From: Capsicum annuum
Taxonomy: Eukaryota; Streptophyta; Magnoliopsida; Solanales; Solanaceae
DNA length: 64,000 bases
NCBI RefSeq assembly: GCF_002878395.1
Contig: NC_061111.1
Span: forward strand, 25,505,802 to 25,569,801
Reading direction: 5' to 3'
The position numbers were made by a program, and so were the translations under genes. This document shows positions 23,159-34,064 of this stretch, piece after piece. Under the pieces are notes generated by a model. The model was not told where the DNA came from. It worked only from the letters and a program-made list of their open reading frames with translations, and made no database searches. How positions within the stretch are numbered: the stretch's first letter is position 1; the number at the start of each line of letters is the position of its first letter.

Positions 23159-25759
23159 TGTGATGCCCCAGAAAAATTTTTCGTTAAGATCTCGGATGAA
23201 AATATGTTGAATTATGTTCTTTATCATGATTAATAATTTTTCTGTGTGGAATTTCTGGATATGCGATCCATCATCGCGTAGAGCATCGAATAAAATTTCC
23301 AACGATATATGGATCATCAAAAATGGACACTCGAGCGATGAGTTATGATCATTCCGATCTAACCATGAATAGTGGTGAATAGTAAATGTGCAGGAAAAAA
23401 ATATAGAGGCCAGGCGAATTTTAGGGTCAACTTCAAATAATCATAAGTCCTTATACATAATGATCTGGGTGAGATACTATATATCAACAGAAATCTCTGA
23501 AAGTCCTCTATCCAATGAAATTGATTTCATCCAATTTGGCCAACGGAGCAAAAAGTTATGGTCAATCTACTTCAGCCTATCAAAATAGTCCACTAAAGAA
23601 CAGATTTGACATTATTTGATTTTTAAGGGTATTTTGGTCATTCCCACTCCAATCCATCCAGGTAAACCATGGATTTAAGTCCATTAAGAGCATTCAATAG
23701 CTCATTTTTCTCCAAAATTTCCTAAGGCTCAAACCCCAACCCTACTACTCCAAATTCCGTCCTTCTATGTCTCTTGATTAAATTGTAGAAATTTAAAATT
23801 GATTTGGGATTCAAGTTGATCATGTTAAGGGCTTCGAGAAGCACCCTTTATTTTCGTGAATAAAGTTTCAGAGTCGAAATTTCATATCCATCTTCCATTT
23901 TTAGGTATGTGGGGCTTTGAACAAAATTATCCTTTAGATCTTGTGCCCGGTATTTTTGTTGAATTGCATTGACATAAGATTTTATATGTTTTACCATGAA
24001 TTAGAAATATGGTTTTATATCTTATATTATTGTACATGAGCTATGGGATTATGTCATCTGATATGTGTATGATGTTGCGATGGAATTATGTCCAAAAAGT
24101 ATTTGATTATGAGAGTATGATGATTTAATTTGTTAAGCCTTGATTTATACAATCATTCCACTATTTACTTATTATAAATTTATAATTGATATTGGAAATT
24201 CTATATCCCTACTATGGGTTGATGTCTCAAGTACCTTTAAATGAGAGTTGGATGGCAAATTGACAAATGTTGATATTAAAGTTGCAATGAGTCTAGGTAT
24301 TTTTTGGATGGTTTTGATGAGTTAAATTGTTGAAAATATTATGTATTGAGTCTTCATATCCTTGTCCAAATGTTGATTCGGTTATTGTTAAACGCATTAA
24401 TACCTTGTTGATGTTAAGGAAGATTAAAATGTTTTGAGCTAAAATGTGTTANNNNNNNNNNNNNNNNNNNNNNNNNNNNNNNNNNNNNNNNNNNNNNNNN
24501 NNNNNNNNNNNNNNNNNNNNNNNNNNNNNNNNNNNNNNNNNNNNNNNNNNNGATGAGTTAAATTGTTGAAAATATTATGTATTGAGTCTTCATATCCTTG
24601 TCCAAATGTTGATTCGGTTATTGTTAAACGCATTAATACCTTGTTGATGTTAAGGAAGATTAAAATGTTTTGAGCTAAAATGTGTTGAGTTAGGAATTCA
24701 CAAATTGATATGATTTGATAAATGAGAAGGAGATTTGATTTGGTCTTTATGATAGACCCTTGTGATATTGTGGTGGATTTCCTAACGTGTTCTGAGCTTG
24801 TCGGGGAATAGTACTTAGCACCGAGAGGAAAATTTGATTTTCCCCAAACCTATGTGTCATCATAAGGCTGTTTGATGATGATATTATTGGCCAAAGAGCC
24901 CAATTGTGATTATTACAGTATTAAGGTCGTACTCCCTGGCAAAGAGTATGACTCTCCCTCCAACGGGGGTTTCAAACATTGGTATTTCACATAGATCACG
25001 TGGGGTTGTCGGTTATAGGAAACTCCCCTGTCCATAAGAGTCATGTTTATTGAAATACCGAGTCACTCCGAGTTTTGATATGGTAAGTCAAGTTGCCTAT
25101 GATGATCTATAATGATTTATGAGTTTTTTCTCCTACATTTCCTATCTAAGATGTTATGAGTTATATGATTTAATGTCACTCAAGCCAGGTGTGTCATTAT
25201 GGTCTATATGTATGTTTTTACGAAATTTATGATATTATTTATATTTTGCATGCGCCCCTACATACTCAGTACGTATCTTATGCTGACCCACATATTTCTC
25301 TATGGGATACATTCTTACCATGATATAGGTTTAGTTACTCAGCCGCAGCCACGACAGTGATATCCGAGTGACGTATCTACGTTCCTTCAGTGGTGAGTCC
25401 TTATGGTTCGAGGACCAAGTTACTAGCTTTGGTGCTGTTGTTTTGTGATCTCTTTGGTCTTTTGAGTCAGTTGGGGGTTTTTCCTAATGGCTCGTTGCTT
25501 TTGCTGTATAGAGGCTATGTCAGACTAGTGTATTGTTGGGTTAGTTTATGTGTAGACATTCCATATATGTACAGTCTAACGATATTCTGTGCCATGTGCG
25601 ATATGATATGATATGTACTTATATATATATCCTTAGAATAGCGTGTATGTTGTTGTGTTGGAACCCAAGGGTATTTTTTTGGATTAAAGGGTTAGCTTGA
25701 GGCTACGTATAGCCTTGGGCACCGTGTGGCATCTCGGGATGATATTTTGGGGCGTTACA
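23159..25759 (+). repeat. 5' LTR of G5, with assembly gap
   Basis: Starts TGTGATGCCCC and ends GGCGTTACA. Its apparent length of 2601 bp is inflated by the 100-N gap and the flanking 135-bp duplicate; without them it is about 2366 bp, close to the 2357 bp of the 3' LTR. A palindrome-bearing stretch with GCGATCCATCATCGCG lies at about 23260-23276 and the conserved stem-loop at 25396-25415. Confidence 0.9.
24316..24686. other. 100-N gap flanked by a 135-bp perfect duplication
   Basis: 24316-24450 and 24552-24686 are the same sequence, separated by one base and exactly 100 Ns (24452-24551). The 3' LTR of the same element has this segment once (about 31915-32055). A gap of round size with the same text on both sides is the signature of two contigs that overlap but were not merged. 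Confidence 0.9.
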
Positions 25760-25763
25760 AACT

Positions 25764-25775
25764 TGGTATTAGAGC
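25764..25775 (+). other. Primer-binding site of G5 (tRNA-iMet type)
   Basis: TGGTATTAGAGC, one C-to-T change from the perfect initiator tRNA-Met site, four bases after the LTR end. Confidence 0.85.
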
Positions 25776-25973
25776 TTAAGGTTGTGAAAAGTCCTAGGGA
25801 GTCTGACAAGCCACGTTACGTAGAGTCTTGATCATCGGTGTGTAGCGAGCCACACCTATGATCAAGAGGCTGTGGGGCATTCTAGGAAAAGTCATTTCTT
25901 TCTTTCTACAAGAGTCTATCATGCTTACAACTATTTCCTTCTACTGTTAATTCGTGCGTTCTTATGATAGAAA

Positions 25974-27080
25974 ATGCCTCCACGTCAAGCTAGTGGAAAC
26001 AACAACCAATCTCAACCCATTGATCCGTTACATGAGATTGTATCCCATGTCAAATTTTAGGCAACTTTTCAGACGCTAGCACAGGCAGTTACCACCAATA
26101 CTCAGGCCAACGCTCCATCTCCATAGGAAAATAATTCGGCAGCAGCATGAATTTGTGACTTTATACGAATGAATCCGCCAGAGTTTCATGGGTCGAGAGC
26201 AGGTGAGGACCCGCAGATGTATGTTGATAAAATGAAGAAAATTACACAGATTATACATGTGATCGAGGAAGAAAGTATGGATTTGGCTTCTTATCGGTTG
26301 AAGGATGTTGCCTATGACTGGGTACAGATGTGGAATAAGGGTAGAGAGGAAGATACCGCTCCGATGACTTGGCAATTGTTCCAAGATACTTTCTTGGATA
26401 GATTCTTTCCTCTTGAGTTACAAAAAGCTAAGATAGAGGATTTTATAAATTTGAGACAAGGCTCCATGTTGGTTAAGGAGTATTGTCTTAAGTTTAATCA
26501 ACTATCGAAGTACGCTCCTAATATGATAGCTGACTCGAGGACTAGTATAAGCAAGTTTCTAACTGAGGTGTAGAGTTATGTGGTGAAAAAATGTAGATAT
26601 GCTATGATCAACAGGTATATTGATCTTCCTAGGTTAATGATTCACGCCCAACAGATTGAGTCAGACAAGATAAAGGAAAGAGAAAGAGTAAGAGGGATTA
26701 AGAGAGTCAAATCAGAGAAACAAGGGTCTAGTCAGACTAGATTCTCTGGAGGGAGTCGCTCTCATCTTCAGAGACGTCCATTTATACCTACGCCTTTCTC
26801 AGCTAGTGCTCCCGTATATCGAGACAGGTAGGAGCTCAGGAATAGGTCGGTACCTTCCAGGTCTTAGGACAGTGTAAGCAACTAGCCTCATCCTTCTTTG
26901 TGTGCTAAGTGTGGTAAAGACTATTTTGGGGAGTGCTAAATAGGGCAGCAAGGCTATTTTGGTTGTGGCAAGTTAGGCCACATACTTAGATACTGCCTGT
27001 ATACCAGACAGCGGAGTCGTGATGCCTGTCCCCAGAGTCAGGCTACCAGTGCCCCGCCTCCCGCAACCCATCTAGTTCCT
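25974..27080 (+). pseudogene. G5 gag
   Basis: Begins with ATG at 25974 ('MPPRQASGNNNQSQP'). In order: 'PLHEIVSHV', 'FIRMNPPEFHGSRAGEDPQ' near 26160, 'APMTWQLFQDTFLDRFFPLE' near 26360, 'MLVKEYCLKFNQLSKYAP' near 26465, then a basic linker rich in Arg/Ser, and two zinc motifs at about 26905-27000. In the first (CAKCGKDYFGEC) the His is Tyr; in the second (YFGCGKLGHILRYC) the first Cys is Tyr. Stops at about 26060, 26126, 26146, 26574 and 26829 are all TAG or TGA-like replacements of sense codons. Gag would form the particle and bind element RNA. Confidence 0.87.
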
Positions 27081-27775
27081 TCTCAGGGTGTTTCATCTAG
27101 TACTGCTGGCGGTCAACACCAGAATTGTTTCTATGTTATACTACCTTGTCAGGAGCAGGGGGACTCTCTCGATGTTGTCACTGGTATACTCCGTGTTTTC
27201 TATTTTGATGCTACGTGTTGATAGACCCCAATTCGAGTTTTTCTTATGTGACACCTCTGGTTGCTGTAAATTTTGAAATGGATCCTGAACTAATTTTTGA
27301 ACCTATTTTAGTTTCTACTCTGGTAGGAGAGTCTGTCATTGCTAAGAGGGTGTTTAAGAAATGTCCCATTACTATCTTTCATCAAGTTATGTATGCTGAT
27401 TTAATTTGATTGAGCTAGATCTGGTTGACTTTGATATCATTCTGGGTATGGATTGGCTTCACTCATGCTATGCGTCTATTGATTGTCATGACCGTGTGGT
27501 GAAGTTTCAGTTTCCTGATGAACCTATCCTCGAATGGTCCAGGAGTTATGTGATTCCTAAGGGTCGCTTCATATCCTATCTCAAAGCTAGGAAGTTGATT
27601 TCCAAGGGTTGCATCCACCATTTGGTTTGGGTTAAAGACACTAAGTCTAAAACCCCGACCATTCAGTCAATTAATGTTGTTAATGAGTTTCTTGATATCT
27701 TTCTGGAAGATCTCCCTGGAGTACCTCTTGATAGAGAGATAGAGTTTGGGATTGACCTTCTTCCTGATACTTAAC
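27081..27775 (+). pseudogene. G5 aspartic protease and linker
   Basis: The protease active site reads LIDPNSSFSYVTP at about 27216-27255; the family motif in G6 is LLDPGSTLSHVTP, so the Gly of the catalytic loop is Asn here. A stop precedes it and a frameshift at about 27408 separates it from the second half ('DFDIILGMDWLHSCYASID'). The linker 'GRFISYLKARKLISKGCIHHL' and 'VVNEFLDIFLEDLPGVP' follow, with a TAA stop at 27772. It would have released mature proteins from Gag-Pol. Confidence 0.83.
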
Positions 27776-28620
27776 CTATTTCCATTTCTCCGTATTGCAT
27801 GGCTCCCGAGGAACTTAAAGAGTTGAAGGAGAAATTGAAAGATCTTTTAGACAAAAGCTTTACCAGACCTAGTGTGTCCCCATGGGGTGCACCTATTCTG
27901 TTTGTGCATAAGAAAGATGGTTCTTTGCGGATGTGTATTGATTACCGACAGCTTAATAGGGTTACTATCAAGAATAAATATCCGCTTCCTCAAATTTATG
28001 ATTTATTTGATCAATTGCAAAGTACGAGCTACTTTTTGAAGATAGACCTCAGATCCAGTTATCACCAATTGAAGGTTAGGGAATGTGATATCCCCAAGAC
28101 AGCCTTCCGAACCCGTTACGGTCATTTTGAATTTCTAGTGATGTCTTTTGGGTTAACTAATGCTCTAGCGGCTTTCATGGATCTTATGAACCGTGTATTC
28201 CGGCCATATCTATATTTATTTGTAATAGTGTTCCTTGATGATATTCTTATTTACTCCCAAAGTGAGGGTGATCATGCGGATCATCTCCAAATTGTGTTGG
28301 AAACTCTTCGAACTCATCAGTCGTATGCTAAGTTCAGTAAGTGTGAGTTCTGGCTGAACTCTGTAGCCTTCTTGGGTCATGTTGTTTCTTTCGAAGGTAT
28401 TAGAGTTGATCCTCAAAATATAGAGGCTATAAAGAGTTGGCCTAGACCTATTTCTCCTTCTAATATCTGAAGTTTCTTGGGTCTAGCTGGTTATTATCGT
28501 CGTTTTGTTAAAGGGTTTTCATCTATTGCATCTTCTATGATCCGTTTGAACCAAAAGAAAGTGAAGTTCCTGTGGTCCGAATCTTGCGAGAAGAGTTTTT
28601 AGGAGTTGAAGACTCGACTC
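27776..28620 (+). pseudogene. G5 reverse transcriptase
   Basis: The longest open coding block here runs 27799-28467. RT signatures in order: '[19 protein letters not shown]', '[20 protein letters not shown]', 'IDYRQLN' near 27940, '[16 protein letters not shown]', '[20 protein letters not shown]', and the catalytic FLDD at 28231-28242 with both aspartates intact (FIDD is usual). The thumb and connection part '[20 protein letters not shown]' follows. A TGA at 28468 interrupts 'SFLGLAGYYRRFVKGFSS', which continues in the same frame to about 28560. Confidence 0.9.
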
Positions 28621-29240
28621 ACTTCAGCCCTTGTGTTGACTTTGCCTGATGGTGTTGATGGTTTTGTGGTGTATTGCGATAATTTCAGAGCCGGTTTGGG
28701 TTGTGTATTGATGCAAAAGGGCAAGGTTATAGCTTAGTCTTCCAGGAAGCTAAAGCCTCACGAGAAGAATTATCCTACCCATGACCTTGAATTAGCTGTC
28801 GTGGTTTTTTCTTTGAAAATCTGGAGAAATTATTTGTATGGTGTCTATGTCGACGTCTTCACGGACCATAAGATCTTGCAGTATATATTCACCTAAATGG
28901 AGTTGAATCTTAGGCAGAGACGATGGTTAGAACTATTGAAAGATTATGATATGAGCGTGTTATATCATCCGGGCAAAGCTAATATAGCAGATGCCCTTAG
29001 TCAGAAGTCCATGGGTAGCGTAGCACATGTGGAGATTGGTAAGAAAGAGTTGTCCTGTGAGGTACATCGTTTGGCTAGATTGGGGGTTAGGTTGTTTGGT
29101 GATGCTGAGGGTAGTATAGGAGTGCAAAGCAGTTCCGAATCCTCTTTAGTTTTGGGAGTGAAGGAGAAGCAAGACATGGATCCTACCTTGGTCAGGTTAA
29201 AAGAGTCAGTTAAAGACCAAAAGGTGGAGGTTTTCTCCTA
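28621..29240 (+). pseudogene. G5 RNase H and connection region
   Basis: RNase H removes the RNA strand after reverse transcription. The frame shows 'GFVVYCDNFRAGLGCVLMQ' near 28655, with the first catalytic Asp present, then '[20 protein letters not shown]' and '[11 protein letters not shown]', followed by 'NLRQRRWLELLKDYDMSVLY' and 'HPGKANIADALSQKS' near 28970. TAG stops at about 28601 and 28735 and a TAA at 28894 break it. The end, 'VEVFS' plus a stop at 29239, spans a decayed internal purine tract. Confidence 0.85.
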
Positions 29241-29250
29241 AGGGGGATAT
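29237..29250 (+). other. Internal purine tract in pol of G5
   Basis: CCTAAGGGGGATAT lies between the RNase H and integrase coding parts and resembles the element's own 3' tract CCAAGGGGGAGATGA. In less mutated relatives this position would encode Ser-Gln-Gly-Gly-Asp. The place is the same as that of the central polypurine tract of some retroelements; function here is inference. Confidence 0.5.
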
Positions 29251-29256
29251 AGCGTT

Positions 29257-30439
29257 TTGAGACTCCGAGAAAGATTATGTGTTCCTGATGTTGATAACTT
29301 GAAGCAGAGGATTATGGCGGAAGCGCATGGTATGCGATACTCCATCCATCCTGGTGCTACCAAGATGTACCATGATTTGCAGGAAATCTATTGGTGGAAC
29401 AGTATGAAGAGGAATATAGCAGAATTTTTGACGAAGTGTTCCACGTGTCAATAGGTTAAAATAGAGCATCAAAGGCCCAGTGACGTGATGCAAGAGTTTA
29501 GCATTAATACTTGTAAGTAGGAAGAAGTGAATATGGACTTCATAGTTGGTTTGCCTCCTTCTCGTCGCCATCATGATTCGATTTGGGTTGTCGTAGATCG
29601 GCTGACAACCATATACATCGTATACAGCTGAAGATTATGCTAGAATATATATTCAAGAACTCGTCAGACTTCATGGAATCCCTTTGGCTATTATTTCTGA
29701 CAGAGGTACTCAGTTTACCTCTCAGTTTTGGAAATCTTTCCAGAAGGATCTCAGTACCCAAATTCGTTTAAGTTCTAATTTCCATCCACAAATAGATGGT
29801 CAGGCCGAGCGGACCATTCAGCCTTTAGAAGATATGTTAAGGGCTTGTGTGCTTGATTTTAAAGGTAGTTGGGATGAGCACTTAGTATTAATCGAGTTTG
29901 CTTACAATAATAGTTTTTATGCTACTATTGGAATGGCCCCATTTGAAGCTTTGTATGGTAGAAGGTGTAGATCACCCATTGGTTGGTTTGAAGTTAGTGA
30001 GGCTGCCGCGACTGGACTGGATACGGTGTTCGAGGCCATGGAGAAGGTTAAGTTAGTTTGGGAAAGGTTGAAAACCGCCCAAAGTCGTCAAAAATCATAC
30101 GCAGATGTAAGGAGAAAAGACCTTGAATTTGATGTTGGTGATTTAGTGTACTTGAAAGTTTCACCCATGAAAGGGCTGAAGAGATTTAGGAAGAAAGGGA
30201 AACTAAGTCCCCGTTACATTGGTCCCTATAAGATTGTGGATCGCATTGGTAAGGTAGCGTATAAGGTTGAATTACCCGCGGAGTTATCTAACATCCATTC
30301 GGTTTTCCATGTATCTATGCTTAAGAAGTCTATTGGTGATTCTGTTGTGATTGATCCTTCCAAAAGCTCGGGTATTCAAGATAGTCTTTCATATGAAGAG
30401 ATTCCGGTTGAGTTTTTGACTTTCAAGTTCCTAGGCTAA
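29257..30439 (+). pseudogene. G5 integrase
   Basis: The N-terminal zinc-binding part is at 29257-29454: 'HPGATKMYHDLQEIYWW' with 'KCSTCQ' gives an HHCC pattern. The catalytic core has the first Asp in 'VNMDFIVGLPPSRRHHD' near 29530, the second in 'IISDRGTQFTSQFWKSFQ' near 29690, and the Glu in 'DGQAERTIQPLEDMLRACV' near 29810, so the DDE triad is still visible. Two stops at about 29453 and 29518 and a frameshift near 29630 divide it. The C-terminal part 'RRKDLEFDVGDLVYLKVSPM' and 'GKLSPRYIGPYKIVDRIGKV' leads to 'NIHSVFHVSML'. It would insert the cDNA into the genome. Confidence 0.9.
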
Positions 30440-30588
30440 GAAACAAGGAAGTTCCTTTGGTTAAAGTGCTTTGGCGAAATCAATCCGTGGAGAGTGCTAC
30501 TTGGAAATCCGAAGCGGATATGCGCGCCAAATATCCCCACCTCTTTCCTACAAATCCTGAGCATGTCAAAGGTATCGTTCTCTTTTGA
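30434..30588 (+). pseudogene. G5 chromodomain-like C-terminus, frameshifted
   Basis: After 'EEIPVEFLTFKFLG' the original frame stops, but one frame over reads 'NKEVPLVKVLWRNQSVESAT', then 'ADMRAKYPHLFP', to a TGA at 30586-30588. This is the Tekay-clade chromodomain-like end. A one-base shift at about 30433 separates it from the integrase. Confidence 0.83.
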
Positions 30589-30746
30589 TTTAATCCTTAT
30601 TGCTATGTTTATCTTGGCTTGTGTGTTTTCCACGATATCCAAAAAAATCTAGAATGGAGTATATGCTTAGGCAAGATGATTTTTCTCTATATACTCATTT
30701 TCATAGTATTCTTTACCTACCTATCAATATTCGAGGATGAATGTTT

Positions 30747-30761
30747 CCAAGGGGGAGATGA
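30747..30761 (+). other. 3' polypurine tract of G5
   Basis: CCAAGGGGGAGATGA immediately before the 3' LTR, after CGAGGATGAATGT. Confidence 0.88.
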
Positions 30762-33118
30762 TGTGATGCCCCCAACAAATTTTCCGTTAAGATCTCGAAC
30801 GAAAATATGTTGAATTTTGTTCTTTATCGTGATTAATAATTTTTCTGTGTGGAATTTCTGGATATGCGATCCATCATCGCGTAGAGCATCGAATAATATT
30901 CTCAACGATATATGGATCATCCAAAACGGACACTCGAGCGATGAATTATGATCATTTCGATCTAACCGTGAATAGTGGTGAATAGTAAATGTGCAGGAAA
31001 AAAATACTGACACCAGGCGAATTTTAGGGTCAACTTCAAATGATCATAACTCTTTTTACATAATGATTTGGGTGATCTACTATATATCAACAGAAAGCTC
31101 TGAAGGTCCTCTTTCTAATGAAATTGGTTTCATCTAATTTGTCCAGCGGAGAAAAAAGTTATGGTTGATCTACTTTAGCCTATCAAAACAGTCCACCAAA
31201 GGACAGATTTGACATTATTTGATTTTTAAGGGTATTTTGGTCATTCCCACTCGAATCCATCCGGGTAAACCATGGATTTAAGTCCATTAAGGGCATTCAA
31301 TAACTCATTTTTCTCCAAATTTCCTAAGGCTCAAACTCCAACCCTACTACTCCAAATTTCATCCTTCTATGTCTCTTGATTGAACCGTAGAAATTTCAAA
31401 TTAACTTAGGATTCGAGTTGATCATGTTAAGGGATTTGAGAAGCTCCCTTTATTTTCGTGAATAAAGTTCCGGAGTCGGAAGTTCATATTCATCTTTTTT
31501 TTTTAGGTATGTGGGGCTTTGAACAAAATTATCCTTTCGATCTTGTGCGTGGTATTTTTGTTGAATTACATTGACATGAGATTTTACATGTTTTACCATG
31601 AATTGAAAATATGGTTTTATATCTTATATTATTGTCCATGAGCTATGGGACTATGTCATTTGATATGTGTATGATGTTGAGATGGAATTATGTCCAAAAA
31701 GTATTTGATTATGAGAGTATGATGATTTAATTTGTTAAGCCTTAATTTATACAATCATTCCACTATTTCCTTATTATGAATTTATAATTGATATTGGAAA
31801 TTCTATATCCCTACTATGGGTTGATTTCTCAAGTACCTTTATTTGAGAATTGGATGAAAAATTTAGAAATGTTGATATTGAAGTTGCAATGAGTCTTGGT
31901 ATTTTCCGGATGGTTTTGATGAGTTAAATTGCTGAAAATATTATGTAGTGAGTCTTCATATCCTTGTCCAAATGTCGAGGCAGTTATGGTTCAACGCATT
32001 GATACCTTGTTGATGTTGAGGAAGATTAAAATGTTTTGAGCTAAAATGTGTTGAGTTAGGAATCCACAAATTGATATGATTTGATAAATGAGAAGGAGAT
32101 TTGATTTGGTCTTTATGATAGACCCTTGTGATGTTGTGGTGGATTTCCTAGCGCGTTCTGAGCTTGTCGGGGAGTAGTATTTAGCACCGAGAGGGAAATT
32201 TGCTATTTCCCCAAACCTATGTACCACCGTAGGGCTGTTTGATTATAATATTATTGGCCAGAGAGCCCGATTGTGATTATTGTAGTTTTAAGGTCATACT
32301 CCCTGGAAAAGAGTATGATGCTCCCGCCAATGGGGGTTTCAAACGTTGGTATTCCACGTACCTCACATGGGGTTGTCGGTTATAGGAAACTCCCCTGTCC
32401 ATAAGAGTCATGTTTATTAAAATACTGAGTCACTCCGAGTTTTGATGTGGTAAGTCAAGTTGCCTATGATTATCTATAATGATTTATGAGGTTTTTCTCC
32501 TACATTTTCTATCTAAGATGTTATGAGTTGTATGATTCAATGTCACTCAAGCCAGGTGTGTCATTATGGTCTGTATGTATGTTTTCATGAAATTTATGAT
32601 ATTATTTATATTTTGCATGCGCCTCCACATACTCAGTACGTATCTTGTGCTGACCCACATATTTCTCTATGGGCTATATTCTTACCATGATGTAGGTTCA
32701 GGTACTCAGCCGCAGTCGCGACAGTGATATCCGAGTGCCGCATCTACATTCCTTCAGTGGTGAGTCCTCATGGTTCGAGGAGCAAGTTTCAAGTTTGGGT
32801 GCAATTGTTTTGTGATCCCTTTGGTCTGTTGAGTCAGTTGGGGGTTTGTCCCAATGGCTCGTTGCTTTTGCTGTATAGAGGCTATGTCAGACTAGTGTAT
32901 TGTTGGGTTGGTTTGTTTATAGACATTCCATATATGTACAGTCTAACGATATTTCGTGCCATGTGCGATGTGATATGATATGTATATATCCTTAGCATAG
33001 CGTATGTGTTGTTGTGTTGGAACCCAAGGGTAGTGTTTTGTCTTAAAAGATTACCTTGAGGCTACGTGTAGCCTTGGGCACCGTATGGCATCTCGGGATG
33101 ATATTTTGGGGTGTTACA
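30762..33118 (+). repeat. 3' LTR of G5
   Basis: TGTGATGCCCC to GGTGTTACA, 2357 bp, followed by the GTCAT duplication. It contains the conserved stem-loop AGTCCTCATGGTTCGAGGA near 32763 and a second GTTGGGGGTTTGTCCCAA stem-loop near 32840. Confidence 0.92.
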
Positions 33119-33123
33119 GTCAT

Positions 33124-33842
33124 GCATCCTCAGTATCTACAGATTTTCCCATATCTTCAGTATTTACAAACCTTCATGCATCCACAGTATTTATAGATTT
33201 TACATATTTCTAATATCTATAGATTTTATGCTCTCTATTCAGTACTCTATGCTTTACATATATATTCAGATAATTCATTATTCCTATTCATGAAACCATG
33301 CATATCAGCCTACCTCATTTAGCATACCAGTATATTCAAAGTACTAATCGCATACCTTTTCTTGTGTTATGATGCATTATATAATAGGTTCTAACGCCCA
33401 GTTCACAAACCATGGTTAGACATTTAGACATCTCATCAGTAGTAGTGATGAGTCCTCATATTTTGAGGATGGAGTATTTCTATTTCATGTTTTTAGTCTA
33501 GTAGTTAGTTTGAGTTAGTTAGGGCCTGTCCCATCAACTCCCAGTCATTCAGTTTAGAGGCTTTCAGACATTAGAATCAGTTATTCAGTATTTAGACTTC
33601 AGTTGACACTACAGTTAGTTATTTATTTTATTTAGATTTAAATGTTTTATCAGACTCAGATAACTATGTTCTTTAGATTCATTATTCAATTTTTTCAAAC
33701 CTTATGGCATATCAGTTATTCTTCTACATTTATGACTATATTCTTCAGTGCTCACAACGGGTACCAGCTCATGGGTTAGCTTGTGGTGTCTTGGGTCTGT
33801 AAGCACCATGTGATAACCAGGGTGTACTCTCGGGGCATTACA
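33124..33842 (+). repeat. 5' LTR of G4, second part
   Basis: Continues the LTR interrupted at 23158, matching 40037-40760 of the 3' LTR, and ends GGGGCATTACA. A mutated primer-binding site (TTAATATTAGAGC) follows at about 33847-33859. Confidence 0.87.
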
Positions 33843-34064
33843 AACTTAATATTAGAGCTTAAGGTTTTAAAGTGTCCTAGGAAGTCTGAAAGCTGCATCA
33901 AGTAGAGTCTTGTGCATGGGTGTATAGCGCTCCACACTTATGGGCAGGAGGCTATAAGGCATTTAGAAAAAGTTTCTCTTCTTTCAGTATTCATGTCGTG
34001 CGAGTAAGTATAAGCTCATGTTAAACTCTCAGTCTAATCTATTTCTTTCTTCCATTTACAGAAC

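Larger units (their letters stand above)
23154..33123 (+). mobile_element. G5, nearly full-length Tekay-type Ty3-gypsy element
   Basis: Complete structural layout on the plus strand: 5' LTR 23159-25759, primer-binding site, gag-pol 25974-30588, purine tract 30747-30761, 3' LTR 30762-33118, and a perfect 5-bp target duplication GTCAT (23154-23158 and 33119-33123). It is inserted in the 5' LTR of G4. The LTRs differ at several percent of positions by eye, so the insertion is not recent. The coding region has over ten stops and two clear frameshifts, so it is inactive. Confidence 0.92.

Noticed and set aside
26076..26384. 102-codon minus-strand open frame
   Set aside because: Antisense shadow of the G5 gag.
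29275..29761. Minus-strand open frames of 99 and 73 codons
   Set aside because: Antisense to the G5 integrase, no independent support.
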